From Helicobacter pylori (lineage in GTDB: Bacteria; Campylobacterota; Campylobacteria; Campylobacterales; Helicobacteraceae): a stretch of 64,000 bases of DNA. Position 1 is the stretch's first letter. Every line of letters begins with the position of its first letter. Where the stretch lies: the NCBI GenBank assembly GCA_008032955.1, contig CP032046.1, positions 1-64,000 of the forward strand, given 5' to 3'. Both the position numbers and the translations under genes were made by a program. Below are positions 12,570-22,182 of the stretch, piece by piece. The notes under the pieces were generated by a model that ran no database searches, was not told the DNA's origin, and was given only the letters and a program-made list of their open reading frames with translations.

Positions 12570-13490
12570 ATGATAAAGAGTTGGACTAAGAAGTGGGTTT
12601 TGATTTTATTTTTAATGGCAAGCTGTTTTGGTCATTTGGTGGCTACAACCGGTGGGAAATATTTTAAGATGGCTAATCAAGCCCTTAAGAGAGGGGATTA
12701 CCATAGAGCGGTGGCTTTTTATAAGCGGAGCTGTAATTTGAGGATGGGGGTTGGTTGCACGAGTTTAGGCTCTATGTATGAAGATGGCGATGGCGTGGAT
12801 CAGAATATTTCAAAAGCCGTTTTTTATTACAGAAGAGGGTGCAATTTAAGGAATCATCTCGCTTGTGCGAGCTTGGGTTCTATGTATGAAGATGGCGATG
12901 GCGTTCAAAAAAACCTTCCAAAGGCTCTCTATTATTATAGGAGAGGGTGCCACTTAAAGGGTGGGGTGAGCTGCGGGAGTTTAGGCTTTATGTATTTTAA
13001 TGGCACGGGCGTTAAGCAAAATTATGCCAAAGCCCTTTCTCTTTCTAAATACGCTTGCAGTTTGAATTACGGCATTAGTTGTAACTTTGTGGGGTATATG
13101 TATAGGAACGCCAAAGGCGTACAGAAGGATTTAAAAAAAGCCCTTGCGAATTTTAAAAGAGGGTGCCATTTAAAAGACGGAGCGAGCTGTGTGAGTTTGG
13201 GATACATGTATGAAGTCGGTATGGATGTCAAGCAAAATGGAGAGCAAGCCTTGAATCTTTATAAAAAGGGTTGTTATTTAAAAAGGGGGAGCGGTTGTCA
13301 TAATGTGGCGGTGATGTATTACACGGGTAGGGGCGCTCCAAAGGATTTAGATAAAGCCATTTCGTATTATAAGAAAGGGTGCACTCTAGGCTTTAGTGGT
13401 AGCTGTAAAGTGTTAGAAGAAGTGATTGGCAAGAAGTCTGATAATTTGCAAGATGACGTGCAAAACGACACGCAAGATGATACGCAATAA
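12570..13490 (+). CDS. hcpD: cysteine-rich Sel1-repeat protein HcpD (HP0160)
   Basis: Secreted Helicobacter cysteine-rich protein of the Sel1/TPR-like class. After a signal peptide (IKSWTKKWVLILFLMASCFG) come about seven to eight 36-residue repeats, each with the pattern A...YY/F..GC....G.GC..LG.MY..G.GV. Paired cysteines eight residues apart (as in SCNLRMGVGC) form one disulphide per repeat. The 306-residue protein ends in a polar tail DDVQNDTQDDTQ. I chose ATG 12570 because AAGGAATGAG precedes it and a signal peptide follows; the upstream in-frame extension lacks these. Hcp proteins are known as immunogenic and are proposed to interact with host cells. Confidence 0.92.
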   Translation: MIKSWTKKWVLILFLMASCFGHLVATTGGKYFKMANQALKRGDYHRAVAFYKRSCNLRMGVGCTSLGSMYEDGDGVDQNISKAVFYYRRGCNLRNHLACASLGSMYEDGDGVQKNLPKALYYYRRGCHLKGGVSCGSLGFMYFNGTGVKQNYAKALSLSKYACSLNYGISCNFVGYMYRNAKGVQKDLKKALANFKRGCHLKDGASCVSLGYMYEVGMDVKQNGEQALNLYKKGCYLKRGSGCHNVAVMYYTGRGAPKDLDKAISYYKKGCTLGFSGSCKVLEEVIGKKSDNLQDDVQNDTQDDTQ

Positions 13491-13690
13491 GCTAAAGTTT
13501 AAGAGCTAATCGTTGAGATTCGTCTTATAGAAATCTTTCTACTCTCCTATTATCAAATAGGGATTAATCTTCTCTATTGATGGGTATTGAGACTAAAAAT
13601 CTGCAAATAGGGTTTGGATTTGTTCTCATATTGATAATAAAATACTCAAAGGCATTTTAAAACAAATATAAAAGAGATTGCACCAGACAC

Positions 13691-13806
13691 AAGCGATAAT
13701 TTTTAAAGCGCTTCTTTAGGGGATTTAATGGGGTTAAAGGGGGCGTTATTCTAAAATCCCCCTATCCGCTTTAAAAAATAACTTCACCACAAAATAAAAT
13801 TTAACT
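13691..13806 (+). repeat. dispersed intergenic stem-loop element, copy A
   Basis: Shares the blocks AAGCGATAATTT, a run of TAGGGGA...GGGGTTAAAGGGGG, then AAAATCCCCCTAT and AAAATAAAATTTAACT with four other intergenic places in the window (copies B to E). TAGGGGA can pair with TCCCCCTA. It lies between the convergent ends of hcpD and yebC. Confidence 0.65.
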
Positions 13807-13844
13807 ATAAGAAAGCTTAAAAACAAGTTTTTTAAAAAAGAATA

Positions 13845-13900
13845 TTGAATAAAGCTTTCATGTTTGAACAAATTTGAACAAAACAAAAACCTTTATTCAA
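13845..13900. repeat. inverted repeat in the hcpD-yebC gap
   Basis: TTGAATAAAG at 13845-13854 is matched by its reverse complement CTTTATTCAA at 13891-13900, with 36 bases between. The arms continue imperfectly (GCTTT against AAAACC). A second small stem, GAGTT-TTAT-AACTC, follows near 13932-13945 and would cover an AAGGAG. The gap 13491-14022 has no long open frame. It may hold a small RNA or a decayed type I toxin locus of the aapA/isoA kind; that identity is not shown. Confidence 0.45.
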
Positions 13901-14022
13901 TCAAAATAAAATTAAAAATCCAATCAAAAAGGAGTTTTATAACTCTTTATAGGATTTTACAAGCTTATAGCGACAAAACTTTTTGTTGTTTTTGTTAAAA
14001 ATCCTTTGAGCCTTTTTGCATT

Positions 14023-14745
14023 TCACTCAATATTCGTATAAAGCGCGACCACATCATCATCGTCTTCAATCCTATCCAATAATTTTTCGGTAAGCTCCAT
14101 TTGTTCGTCATTCAATTCAATGGGCGTTGTGGCGATGCGTTGCAAACTCGCTTTTAAAATGGGCAATCTCAAGCTTTCAAACCCTTCATTTAAGAGCTTG
14201 AAGCTGTTATAATCCCCTCTAATAATGATTCTATCTCCCACTTCTTCTAATTCTTCCAAACCATAATCAATGAGGGCGAATTCTAAATCTTCTAGGTTGA
14301 GTTTTAAATTTTCCACTTCACTTTTCAAGCATTCAAACACGCTTTTTCTATTAAACATAAACTCTAAAGAGCCATTAGGCACGATGCTCGCCCCTTGCGT
14401 TTTATTGAAATAGCTTTTAAGGTTAGCGATGGTTCTAGTGGGGTTATCAGTCATGCATTCCATGATGATTAGCACGCCAAAATTCGCCTTACCCTCATAA
14501 GTGATTTCGCTCAAATTCCCCTCTTTGCTGCTCGCTCTTTTAATCGCCGCATCAATATTGTCTTTAGGCATGTTTTGCGCTTTAGCGTTTAAAATCGCTG
14601 TTCGCAGTTTGGCGTTCGTGTCCGGCTCGCTCCCGCCATCTTTTGCCGCTAGAGTGATTGCTTTGGCGAGCTTGGGGAAAACCTTACTCATCTTATCCCA
14701 TCGTTTTTCTTTAGCCGCTCTTCTGTATTCAAACGCTCGTCCCAT
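14023..14745 (-). CDS. YebC/PmpR-family protein (HP0162)
   Basis: A 240-residue cytoplasmic protein of the TACO1/YebC family, known as DNA-binding regulators or as factors that relieve ribosome stalling at proline stretches. Diagnostic pieces are [19 protein letters not shown] at the start, [33 protein letters not shown], and [15 protein letters not shown]. Family length is about 240, so it is complete. Its ATG directly follows the hemB stop, indicating co-transcription with hemB. Confidence 0.93.
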   Translation of the reverse strand: MGRAFEYRRAAKEKRWDKMSKVFPKLAKAITLAAKDGGSEPDTNAKLRTAILNAKAQNMPKDNIDAAIKRASSKEGNLSEITYEGKANFGVLIIMECMTDNPTRTIANLKSYFNKTQGASIVPNGSLEFMFNRKSVFECLKSEVENLKLNLEDLEFALIDYGLEELEEVGDRIIIRGDYNSFKLLNEGFESLRLPILKASLQRIATTPIELNDEQMELTEKLLDRIEDDDDVVALYTNIE

Positions 14746-15717
14746 TCAATTCCTTTGTAATAAGTTAGCCACTTCTTTAGCATGATAGCTAATAATCATA
14801 TCCGCTCCCGCTCTTTTAAAGCAAGTCATCGTTTCTAACAAAACGCTTTCATAGTTGATCAGGTTGTGTTTTTGCGCGAGTTTGAGCATGGCGTATTCCC
14901 CACTCACGTTATAGAGCGCTAAAGGGAGCAAAGTGTGATCTCTAATCTCTTTAACAATATCCAAATACGCCAAAGCCGGCTTCACCATTAAAATATCCGC
15001 GCCCTGCTTTTCATCTTCTAAACTTTCTAAAAGCGCTTCTTTTTGATTAGCGTAATCCATTTGATAGCTCTTGCGATCGCCAAAACTCGGTGCAGAATTG
15101 GCTACATCTCTAAAAGGCCCGTAATAACTGCTCGCAAATTTAGTGGAATAGCTCATGATGGGCGTGTGAAAATACCCGGCCTCATCGAGTGCGTTTCTTA
15201 GGCTTAAAACATTGCCATCCATCATGTTGCTTGGGGCTAGAATATCCACGCCGCTTTCAGCCAAAATAAGCCCTTGAAGATTTAAAATCTCTAGCGTTTT
15301 ATCGTTAGACACAGAAGCGTTTTCTAAAATCCCGCAATGCCCATGGTCGGTGTATTCGCAAAAACACAAATCCGCTATAACGATCAAATCCTTAAATCGT
15401 TTTTTAATTTCTCTCGTAGCTTTTGCGACAATGTGATCCTTATTTAACGCATGGCTTCCTGTTGCGTCCTTATGTTTAGGAATGCCAAACAATAAAACGG
15501 CTTTTATACCAAGCTCCATTAATTCTTCGCACTCTTTTAAAAGAGGCTCTATACTCATTTGATACACGCCAGGCATGGAGCTGATTTCGTTTTTAATATA
15601 ACTATTGCTTTCTATGACAAATAAGGGAGCGATGAAATCATTAATATTTAAACGCGTTTCTCTTAACATCGCTCTTAAGTTTTCGCTGCTTCGTAATCTT
15701 CTCAATCGTTTGAACAT
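14746..15717 (-). CDS. hemB: delta-aminolevulinic acid dehydratase (HP0163)
   Basis: Condenses two 5-aminolevulinate molecules to porphobilinogen in haem synthesis, needed for the cytochromes encoded elsewhere in the window. The 323-residue protein has the metal-binding cysteine region [16 protein letters not shown] (about residues 117-132), and the two active-site lysines in [16 protein letters not shown] and [12 protein letters not shown]. It lies between yebC and arsS on the minus strand. The 3' end of arsS runs close to its start, and at some poly-C tract lengths arsS would overlap it. Confidence 0.98.
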   Translation of the reverse strand: MFKRLRRLRSSENLRAMLRETRLNINDFIAPLFVIESNSYIKNEISSMPGVYQMSIEPLLKECEELMELGIKAVLLFGIPKHKDATGSHALNKDHIVAKATREIKKRFKDLIVIADLCFCEYTDHGHCGILENASVSNDKTLEILNLQGLILAESGVDILAPSNMMDGNVLSLRNALDEAGYFHTPIMSYSTKFASSYYGPFRDVANSAPSFGDRKSYQMDYANQKEALLESLEDEKQGADILMVKPALAYLDIVKEIRDHTLLPLALYNVSGEYAMLKLAQKHNLINYESVLLETMTCFKRAGADMIISYHAKEVANLLQRN

Positions 15718-15738
15718 GTTCTCTCTTTTTGTTTTTCT

Positions 15739-17069
15739 TTAACCCCACAATTGGCTTTTTCTGTTCCCTTTATTCCCTTCATCTCTCTCAAATTTTCGGG
15801 GGGGGGGGGGTAGCTCTTCATTATCCGCTTCTAAATCGTAAAAACTATTAAAAACGCAATCATGGATAGTGAAACAAATTCTTCCATTGCCATAATGATA
15901 GCTCAAATTCAATCCCATAGCTTCTAAAGCGTTTTTAATGATATACATGCCTAACCCAAACCCATGGGCTTGGCTGGGGTTAGAAGATTTAAAATAAGGT
16001 TGCAAATACTTTTCAAAATCTTCTTTTAAAGGTTTGCTTTTATTAGACACCACCAAATCATTGCCGATGAAATCCAAAAACACCTGTTTGTCATTGCTGT
16101 ATTTGATCGCATTATCTACCATGTTTTTTAACGCTATAGCAAACAATTCAAAATCCGCTTCAATAATGTAATTGGAAGAGGATACATGGATGGGGCTTTT
16201 TTATCCTCATCAATCAAAAGCATTTTTTCAATCTTGTCTATCAAATCGCTCATTAAAAATTTTTCTTTATTGCTCCCATAATTTTTGGAAGCGAGCTGCT
16301 CAATGCGGGCAAATTGCTCAATCAGCGTGTTTAGGTGATCAAAAATGGAAATGAAGCGTTTTTGTGGCAATTCTTCTTTGAGCATAGAGATTAGTATCTT
16401 GCCCTTAGTGATAGGGGTGCGCAATTCATGCATGATAGAGCGCAAAAATAAAACCCGAGATTCATTCATCGCATTGATTTTTAGAATGCAATTGTCAAAT
16501 TCGTTAGCCAGATCCCCTATTTCATCTTTTTGCTTGCTTTTACAACTCACGCTTTTATCCCCTTGAGCGAAGCGTTTCACTTGAGATCTCAACTCTCTTA
16601 AGGGCAATAAACTCTGTAAAACAAATAAAAAGAGGAATAAAATCAATAATAAACCTACCGTGATAGCCAAGAAATAGTTCCTATAAGAAACCGAATGCAA
16701 ATCTTTATAAAGCACAAAATGCTCATCCTTTTTTAAAAGGATAAAAACCATGTCGCTGAATTTGAACACTTCCGCATACCCAATATTCCTATGGTGCAAC
16801 TGGTGGCGTCTTTTGGCTAAAACCTTTTCTAAATTTTCTATCGTGGTTTCTCTAAAACCGATTTTATAGAGGTAATCTTCTATGGCTCTATAATCAGAGT
16901 AGTTATTTAAGATTTCATTGATGGTGGTAACAAACTGGTAATGGCGCATTTCGTTTTGATAGTTTTCGTGACTGATTTGAGAAGACACGAAATAATAAGC
17001 GAACGCTCCAAAACTAAAGAGCGTTATCATAAACAAAGCGACAACTTTAAAAAAGATAGAGAAACGCAA
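15739..17069 (-). pseudogene. arsS: acid-responsive sensor histidine kinase ArsS, frameshifted (HP0165/HP0164)
   Basis: Sensor kinase of the ArsRS acid response. The first part (from ATG 17069) has a membrane helix, a periplasmic sensor of about 110 residues with histidines (RRHQLHHRNIG), a second helix, a HAMP-like region and the H box LRSIMHELRTPITKGK. The second part carries the ATP-binding domain (MVDNAIKYSND as N box, GFGLGMYIIKNAL as G box). They are joined by a break in the run of six T on the plus strand at 16197-16202; a seventh base restores KKSPIHVSSSNYIIEADFEL-type continuity. As read, the product stops before the ATP-binding domain. A C13 tract at 15798-15810 sets the C-terminus. 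The reference strain is also annotated as two pieces. Confidence 0.85.
15798..15810 (-). repeat. poly-C13 slippery tract in the arsS 3' end
   Basis: Thirteen G on the plus strand (C on the coding strand) near the end of arsS. With 13 C the tail reads PPPPRKFERDEGN... and stops at 15739. With 14 C it would end at once as PPPPPKI. With 12 C it would read PPPPENLREMKG... and run on to the hemB start. Variation of this tract in arsS has been described. Confidence 0.9.
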
Positions 17070-17092
17070 AACCCCTTAACTCCTTATTAGAA

Positions 17093-17770
17093 TCAGTATT
17101 CTAATTTATAACCAATCCCTCTAACAGAGATGATGTATTGCGGTTGCTTAGGATTTTTTTCAATCTTAGATCGCAAACGGCCGATGATCACATCAATGCT
17201 TTTGTTAGAGCTTTCAGGGTTGATGCTCTCGCTTTCAATCGCAATGCTTTCACGGCTAAACACATAACCTTTTTTGCTAATGAGAAGCGAAAGGATTTCA
17301 TATTCAGCCCTAGTTAAGTCTAGCTTTTTTTCATGCATATACACTTCTCGGCTGTCCTTATCTACCCTAAAGATATTCGCATCGCCTGGCTCACTCACTT
17401 CTTCTTTTTTATGAGAACGCCTGAGTAAGGATTGGATGCGAGCTAGTAATTCTTTAGGATCATAGGGTTTAGGGAGGTAATCGTCAGCCCCATAATCTAG
17501 CGCTTTAATCTTATCTTCCACATCGCTTCTTGCTGAAGAAATAATAATAGGGATATGTTTTTGTTTGGAAATGCGTCGACACACTTCAAGCCCGTCCAAA
17601 TTAGGCAAAGTCAAATCCAACAACAACAAATCATAATTTTGTGTGTTAGCCGCACTAATACCGGTGTATGGCTCATCGTAATTGGTTACATGAATGCCAT
17701 GTTGGAGCAAAAACTCGCTCAAAAACTCGGCTAATTCTATATCATCTTCTATCATTAAAACTTCTATCAT
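17093..17770 (-). CDS. arsR: acid-responsive response regulator ArsR (HP0166)
   Basis: OmpR-family response regulator, described as essential in H. pylori, controlling urease and other acid-response genes. The 225-residue protein has an N-terminal receiver domain with acidic pocket EDD (residues 8-10), phosphoacceptor aspartate at about 52 in [12 protein letters not shown], and lysine in [15 protein letters not shown]. The C-terminal winged helix includes [19 protein letters not shown] and [16 protein letters not shown]. It precedes arsS with a 23-base gap in the same direction. Confidence 0.97.
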
Positions 17771-17842
17771 ACTTCAATTAACTCCTTCAATGATTTTTAC
17801 AACTTTAAAAACGATTAACTCTGTTAATGTTTTAAGGGCTTG

Positions 17843-17848
17843 ATTTTA
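17843..17848 (-). promoter_or_regulatory. possible extended -10 for arsRS
   Basis: On the minus strand TGCTAAAAT forms an extended -10 box about 75 bases upstream of the arsR ATG. The surrounding TTAACAGAGTTAAT is palindrome-like and could be a regulator site, but I cannot assign it. Confidence 0.35.
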
Positions 17849-18006
17849 GCATTTTATTACTAAAGATACCTTAAAGATGTCTTAAAAATAAAAATTCAAA
17901 ACATTATCATAGTTATTAATGGGAATTTAAGGCTTTGTTTTCATGGAATATTGAAAATTAAAAAGCGCTTTGAGTGTTTTTTACCCTCAAAAGAGCCTGC
18001 GTAAGC

Positions 18007-18120
18007 AAGCGATAATTTCTTATTTTAGGGGGGCTAAAAGGGGGAGAATGATTTCAAAATACCCCTATCCCCTTAAGGAAATGAGTTTAAAATAAAGTAA
18101 CTAAAACCCCATTTTTTAAA
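18007..18120 (+). repeat. dispersed intergenic stem-loop element, copy B
   Basis: AAGCGATAATTTCTTATTT, TTAGGGGGGC, AAGGGGGAG, CAAAATACCCCTATCCCC and AAAATAAAGTAACT match copies A, C, D and E in order. TAGGGG pairs with CCCCTA. It lies in the 407-base gap between HP0167 (3' end) and arsR (5' end); apart from it and the arsR promoter region I see no gene there. Confidence 0.7.
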
Positions 18121-18177
18121 ATTAAAATAAGATTTCAGCGTCAGTATTTAATTAAAACAAAACTTTATTTTTGCATG

Positions 18178-18666
18178 TTACTTCGTGTTTTCTCGCTCCA
18201 AAGATTCCAATCGTTTTTCAAGCACGCTCAATTGGTATTGCAAGAAACGCGCCACTAAATCCAAACGCTTCAGTGCTTCTTTTTCGTTTAAGGCTTGCAT
18301 GCCTTTAAACAACACTAAGGTCCTCTCTAGTAAGTTTTTTAAAAAAACCCGCTCGCTTGAAATTAACACTTGCGTGGGGTTTTTGGGCGTGATTTCTTCT
18401 ATAATGATTCCTTTTGTTTCTTCTTCTTTTTCTTCTGTGTTTTCTTCTGTGATTTTTTCTTGCGTTTCTATTTTAGCAGCGTTTTTTGACTCTAAAGGGG
18501 TGTTAGCATTTTTAGGGTTTGGGGTGTTTTGCAAATGAGGGGGCGTTTTGAAAAAAGAGGGCGTTTTTTGCGCCGTATCAAAGTTATTATCAATGGTTTT
18601 AGCCATTTTCTCAATTTCATTAAGGGTTTCTGAAATAATGTTTTTCAATTCCATTCTACCAGCCAT
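18178..18666 (-). CDS. CiaD-like protein of unknown role (HP0167)
   Basis: A 162-residue cytoplasmic-looking protein without signal or membrane segment. The middle is low-complexity (lysine, glutamate, threonine and proline rich; EEKEEETKGIIIEEI). The C-terminal 60 residues are helical (NLLERTLVLFKGMQALNEKE and QYQLSVLEKRLESLEREN) and resemble the C-terminal domain of the Campylobacter invasion antigen D family. It starts inside the preceding gene (overlap 22 bases, with an internal ATG at 18654 as alternative), so it is translationally coupled. Confidence 0.65.
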   Translation of the reverse strand: MAGRMELKNIISETLNEIEKMAKTIDNNFDTAQKTPSFFKTPPHLQNTPNPKNANTPLESKNAAKIETQEKITEENTEEKEEETKGIIIEEITPKNPTQVLISSERVFLKNLLERTLVLFKGMQALNEKEALKRLDLVARFLQYQLSVLEKRLESLERENTK

Positions 18667-18908
18667 TGTTCTAAATTTTCAACGCTCAAAAAATCCCCTT
18701 TGATAAAATTCAAATAATGTCGCTCTAATAGCGCATCGTGTTTGAAAGGGGTGCAATTTTTTTGGATTTTTTCCAAACGCTTCATTTGTTTTAACGCCTC
18801 TATATGGTCAGGGGTTTTGTTTAAAATATTAGTATAAATTTGCAACGCTTCTTCAAAAAACCCTTGTTCTTCATAAATACGAGCGAGCGTGATAGTTTCT
18901 AATGGCAT
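18645..18908 (-). CDS. small TPR-like protein (HP0168)
   Basis: An 87-residue protein opening with a single TPR-like helix pair (LARIYEEQGFFEEALQIYTNILNKTPDHIEAL). Such short TPR proteins usually mediate protein contacts. It lies 33 bases after the U32 peptidase gene and overlaps the start of the CiaD-like gene by 22 bases, forming one operon. The same trio order is known in Campylobacter, supporting a shared but unknown role. Confidence 0.7.
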   Translation of the reverse strand: MPLETITLARIYEEQGFFEEALQIYTNILNKTPDHIEALKQMKRLEKIQKNCTPFKHDALLERHYLNFIKGDFLSVENLEQWLVEWN

Positions 18909-18941
18909 GCGTTTCTCTTAATTATTTTTAATACCTAATCT

Positions 18942-20228
18942 CTAAACGCCATTTTTAGACTCTACTTGGGTGCGTAAAAAACTAAAAGCCGGTAAGGGTG
19001 CGGGCAGTCGCACTAAATTCACGTTCCCGCTATGGATGGTTTCTAATTCGGTGTTATTTTCTAAAAGGATTTTATACAGCACTAGATAGTAGCGTTTTTC
19101 AAAGGTATAAATCTTGCCAATTTCATTGACTATTGGCGTGATAGTGGCATTTTTGGGGGCGATGATTTCATAAGCCATGTTAGTGGTGGTGGTGAATTTG
19201 CATGCAAAAAAACGCCCGTCTTCTGTGATTTCGCCATTGACTTGAAAATCCCCTTCGCTAATGGCTGTCTGGTGGTTTTGAGTATCCAACCTTTCAAAAG
19301 GCCTTCGCATCAAATAGCCGTCCGTAAAACCCCTGTTTTTAAGCGTGTTCAATTCGCTAGCATAAAAACTCGGCTTTAAGGTGTTATGGTAAAAATCATC
19401 AACCGCTAAACGATAGATGCGCGTGGTTTGCGCGGCGTAGTAACTGGACTTGGTGCGCCCTTCAATCTTGAGCGCGCTAATGGCGTTGGAACTTAAAATT
19501 TCAGCGATATGACTAGAAAGGTTCAAATCTTTAGCGTTAAAAATATGCGTGCCTACGCCCTCTTCTTCAACCAATCTCATCATCACGCCATTATCAGGGT
19601 TTTTCACGTAATATTCATAATCAAACCGGCAATCATTCGCGCAACTCCCTCTATTAGGCACGCGCCCCTTTTGTAAAGCCGAAATCAAGCAACGCCCTGA
19701 AAAGGCAAAGCACATGCTCCCATGCACAAAGATTTCTAATTCCAAATTAGGTAAGGCTTTTTTAATCTCAATCGCATCATTCAGGCTCAATTCCCTAGCG
19801 CACACAATGCGTTTAACCCCTAAATCATAAAACACTTGTGCATCTAGCGTGTTTAAAACATTCGCTTGCGTGGATAAATGGACAGGAATATGCGGGGCGA
19901 TTTTTGAAGCGAGCTTGATGACACCAGGCGCAGCGATAATGAAAGCGTCTGGCTCTAGCTCTGCCATTTTAAAAAGATGCTCTTCTAAAAGTTTGAGCTG
20001 TGAATTGAAAGGGAAACCATTGATCGTGGCATAGACTTTTTTATTCAGTGCATGGGCGTAGTCAATCCCTTCTTTAAAGGTCTCTAAAGTGAATTCCTTG
20101 CTAGCGCGATTGCGTAAAGAAAAATGGCTCACTCCCCCATAAACCGCATCAGCCCCATAGTTGAGAGCGATTTTAAGTTTTTTCAAATTACCGGCTGGAG
20201 AGAGTAATTCAACTTGGTTCAAAATCAC
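18942..20228 (-). CDS. U32-family peptidase / tRNA or rRNA hydroxylation protein (HP0169)
   Basis: A 428-residue member of the U32 family, formerly called PrtC collagenase. Family members studied elsewhere (TrhP, RlhA) act in RNA hydroxylation rather than as secreted collagenases. Signature pieces are VELLSPAGNLKKLKIALNYG, ADAVYGG, LELEIFVHGSMCFAFSGRC, GRVPNRGSCANDCRF (cysteine cluster) and LKIEGRTKSSYYAAQTTRIYR. GTG 20228 overlaps the cheZ-like stop as GTGA, so translation is coupled. It is the first of three adjacent genes running to HP0167. Confidence 0.9.
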   Translation of the reverse strand: MILNQVELLSPAGNLKKLKIALNYGADAVYGGVSHFSLRNRASKEFTLETFKEGIDYAHALNKKVYATINGFPFNSQLKLLEEHLFKMAELEPDAFIIAAPGVIKLASKIAPHIPVHLSTQANVLNTLDAQVFYDLGVKRIVCARELSLNDAIEIKKALPNLELEIFVHGSMCFAFSGRCLISALQKGRVPNRGSCANDCRFDYEYYVKNPDNGVMMRLVEEEGVGTHIFNAKDLNLSSHIAEILSSNAISALKIEGRTKSSYYAAQTTRIYRLAVDDFYHNTLKPSFYASELNTLKNRGFTDGYLMRRPFERLDTQNHQTAISEGDFQVNGEITEDGRFFACKFTTTTNMAYEIIAPKNATITPIVNEIGKIYTFEKRYYLVLYKILLENNTELETIHSGNVNLVRLPAPLPAFSFLRTQVESKNGV

Positions 20229-20956
20229 TTGGCTCCAAAAGAAGCGATCAAGGCTTCAATATCATCAGCGCTAGCTAAATCTTTATCGTCATCACCGGTG
20301 ATAAAAGTCGCTGAACTCACGCGCTTAGAATCATCAATTTTGCCTTCAAAAAGCGAATTCATGTATTGGCTGAGCGCTCGCATGACATTGACCACTCGTT
20401 CAATTTTTTGGCGGTGGATGTCTTGAAACTGCATAATATCCATCGCTTGCATGGAGCTATCAGAGCAATTAGTGGCTTCTTCTTCAATGCTTTTAAGGGC
20501 GTTTAGGATTTCTTGTTGCTCATTGAGCGCGGTTTTAAAAGATTCAACATGGGGGAAATGGCCATGCAGATTGTCAAAAATTTCTTGGTGTTTTTGCAAA
20601 GGTTCTTGGATCTTTTTAACCATTTTAGCGATTTTTTCAGCGCTAGCTCCGATCAAATCCAATTGATCAAAAATTTGCGTGGCTTTCACTTCAGAATCTC
20701 TTGTAACATCGTCTAATTGATGCACGACCTTATGCTCTTCAGTGGGGGGAGGGGGAGGCCATTCATTGGGGCTAATCTTGCCGTATTTTTCAGCGTCTTC
20801 TTTTTTGACGGTCATTTTTTCACTAGAACTTTCTTTGGATTCTTTAGTTTCTTCTTTCTCTTTAGTTCCTTCTTTAGCCTCCTCTTTGGTTTCTAAGGCT
20901 TCCAAGTTTTCTAAATCGCCACCATTCATCAAAGCGTCTAATTCTTCTTGTGTCAT
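20225..20956 (-). CDS. cheZ: CheZ-like CheY phosphatase (HP0170)
   Basis: Remote CheZ homologue that dephosphorylates CheY in chemotaxis. The 243-residue protein has a central long helix region with the active-site signature DIMQFQDIHRQKIERV, where the Q and D act on CheY phosphate. The N-terminus MTQEELDALMNGG resembles the CheY-binding peptide of FliM-type proteins, and the C-terminus DDIEALIASFGAK resembles the CheZ tail that binds CheY. Between lies an acidic and lysine-rich linker and a PPPPP stretch. It is flanked by prfB and the U32 peptidase gene, not by che genes. Confidence 0.85.
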   Translation of the reverse strand: MTQEELDALMNGGDLENLEALETKEEAKEGTKEKEETKESKESSSEKMTVKKEDAEKYGKISPNEWPPPPPTEEHKVVHQLDDVTRDSEVKATQIFDQLDLIGASAEKIAKMVKKIQEPLQKHQEIFDNLHGHFPHVESFKTALNEQQEILNALKSIEEEATNCSDSSMQAMDIMQFQDIHRQKIERVVNVMRALSQYMNSLFEGKIDDSKRVSSATFITGDDDKDLASADDIEALIASFGAK

Positions 20957-21030
20957 TGTTGTTCCTTGCCAATTGGTTTTAAAAAGCGTTTTATAGTAAC
21001 CATAATTTATCGGCTATCATTTTAGCGCAC

Positions 21031-22122
21031 TTAAGCTTTAGCAATCAAAACGCCCTCTAAAATCGCATCAATATCGCCGTCTAAAATCGCTTCCACATTG
21101 CTATAAGCAATATTGGAGCGCGCGTCTTTGACTTGCTGGTAGGGGGCTAGAACATAGCTTCTTATTTGATGCCCCCAACCGATCTCGCTTTTTTCTTCAT
21201 TTTTGGCGCTGCTTTGCTGCTTTTCTAATTCCAATTCATAAAGCTTGGATTTAAGCATTTTTAACGCGCTCGCCTTGTTTTTATGCTGGCTCCTGTCGTT
21301 TTGGCATTGCACCACAATACCGGTAGGGAAATGCGTGATTCTAACCGCGCTTTCTGTTTTATTGACATGCTGACCGCCTGCCCCACTGGCTCTGTAATAA
21401 TCATAACGGACATCTTTTTCATCGATTTCTATATCAATATCATCGTCTAATTCAGGGCTAATTTGCACGCTCGCAAAACTCGTGTGCCGTTTGGCGTTCG
21501 CATCAAAGGGCGAAATCCTTACAAGCCTATGCACCCCGCTCTCGTTTTTCAAATAGCCATAAGCGTTTTCGCCCTTAATGATAAAGGCGACCCCTTTAAT
21601 GCCCGCTTCTTCGCCATCTTGGTAATCTAAAATCTCGCTTTTAAAGCCCCTTCTTTCTGCCCACCTCAAATACATGCGATATAAAATACTCGCCCAATCC
21701 TGGCTTTCAGTCCCCCCCGCTCCAGGCTGAATGGTGATAATAGCGTTTGAAGCGTCGTTTTCACCGCTTAGCATGATTTCAATTTCCACTTTTTGCACGC
21801 TGTGTTCTAAAATGGGAGCCTCTTCATAGAGCAAAGATAAAGTAACCTCATCGTTATCGTTTTGAGCGAGTTCAAACAATTCCACGCTTTCATCTAAAGA
21901 ATTTTTCATTTTTTGATAGGTTTCTAGCAAGCGGTTCAAGCGCACTTTTTCTTTATTGGTGTCTCTAGCCTTTAAGACATCTTGCCAAAAATTAGGGTCT
22001 TCTTGCTCTTTTTCAATGCGTTCTAATTCCTGTTTGATCTTTTCAGGCTTGATGATTAAGGCGATATTATCGCATTTGTTTTGCAGGCTTTTTAACAATT
22101 CGCTATAGGTGTAGTTATCCAC
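21031..22122 (-). CDS. prfB: peptide chain release factor 2 (HP0171)
   Basis: Recognises UGA and UAA stop codons and triggers peptide release. The 363-residue protein has the SPF stop-codon motif ([16 protein letters not shown]) and the catalytic GGQ in [18 protein letters not shown]. The start is GTG 22122 with AAAGG upstream. Unlike the E. coli gene there is no in-frame TGA near codon 25, so no programmed frameshift is needed. It is 60 bases downstream of moeA. Confidence 0.98.
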   Translation of the reverse strand: MDNYTYSELLKSLQNKCDNIALIIKPEKIKQELERIEKEQEDPNFWQDVLKARDTNKEKVRLNRLLETYQKMKNSLDESVELFELAQNDNDEVTLSLLYEEAPILEHSVQKVEIEIMLSGENDASNAIITIQPGAGGTESQDWASILYRMYLRWAERRGFKSEILDYQDGEEAGIKGVAFIIKGENAYGYLKNESGVHRLVRISPFDANAKRHTSFASVQISPELDDDIDIEIDEKDVRYDYYRASGAGGQHVNKTESAVRITHFPTGIVVQCQNDRSQHKNKASALKMLKSKLYELELEKQQSSAKNEEKSEIGWGHQIRSYVLAPYQQVKDARSNIAYSNVEAILDGDIDAILEGVLIAKA

Positions 22123-22182
22123 AAACAGAACCTTTATGAGTGGGGTTTTGAACTTGCCATTATAGCATTGTTAGAGGCCATT

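Noticed and set aside
21031-22122. Programmed frameshift in prfB
   Set aside because: The frame is continuous with no early in-frame TGA.
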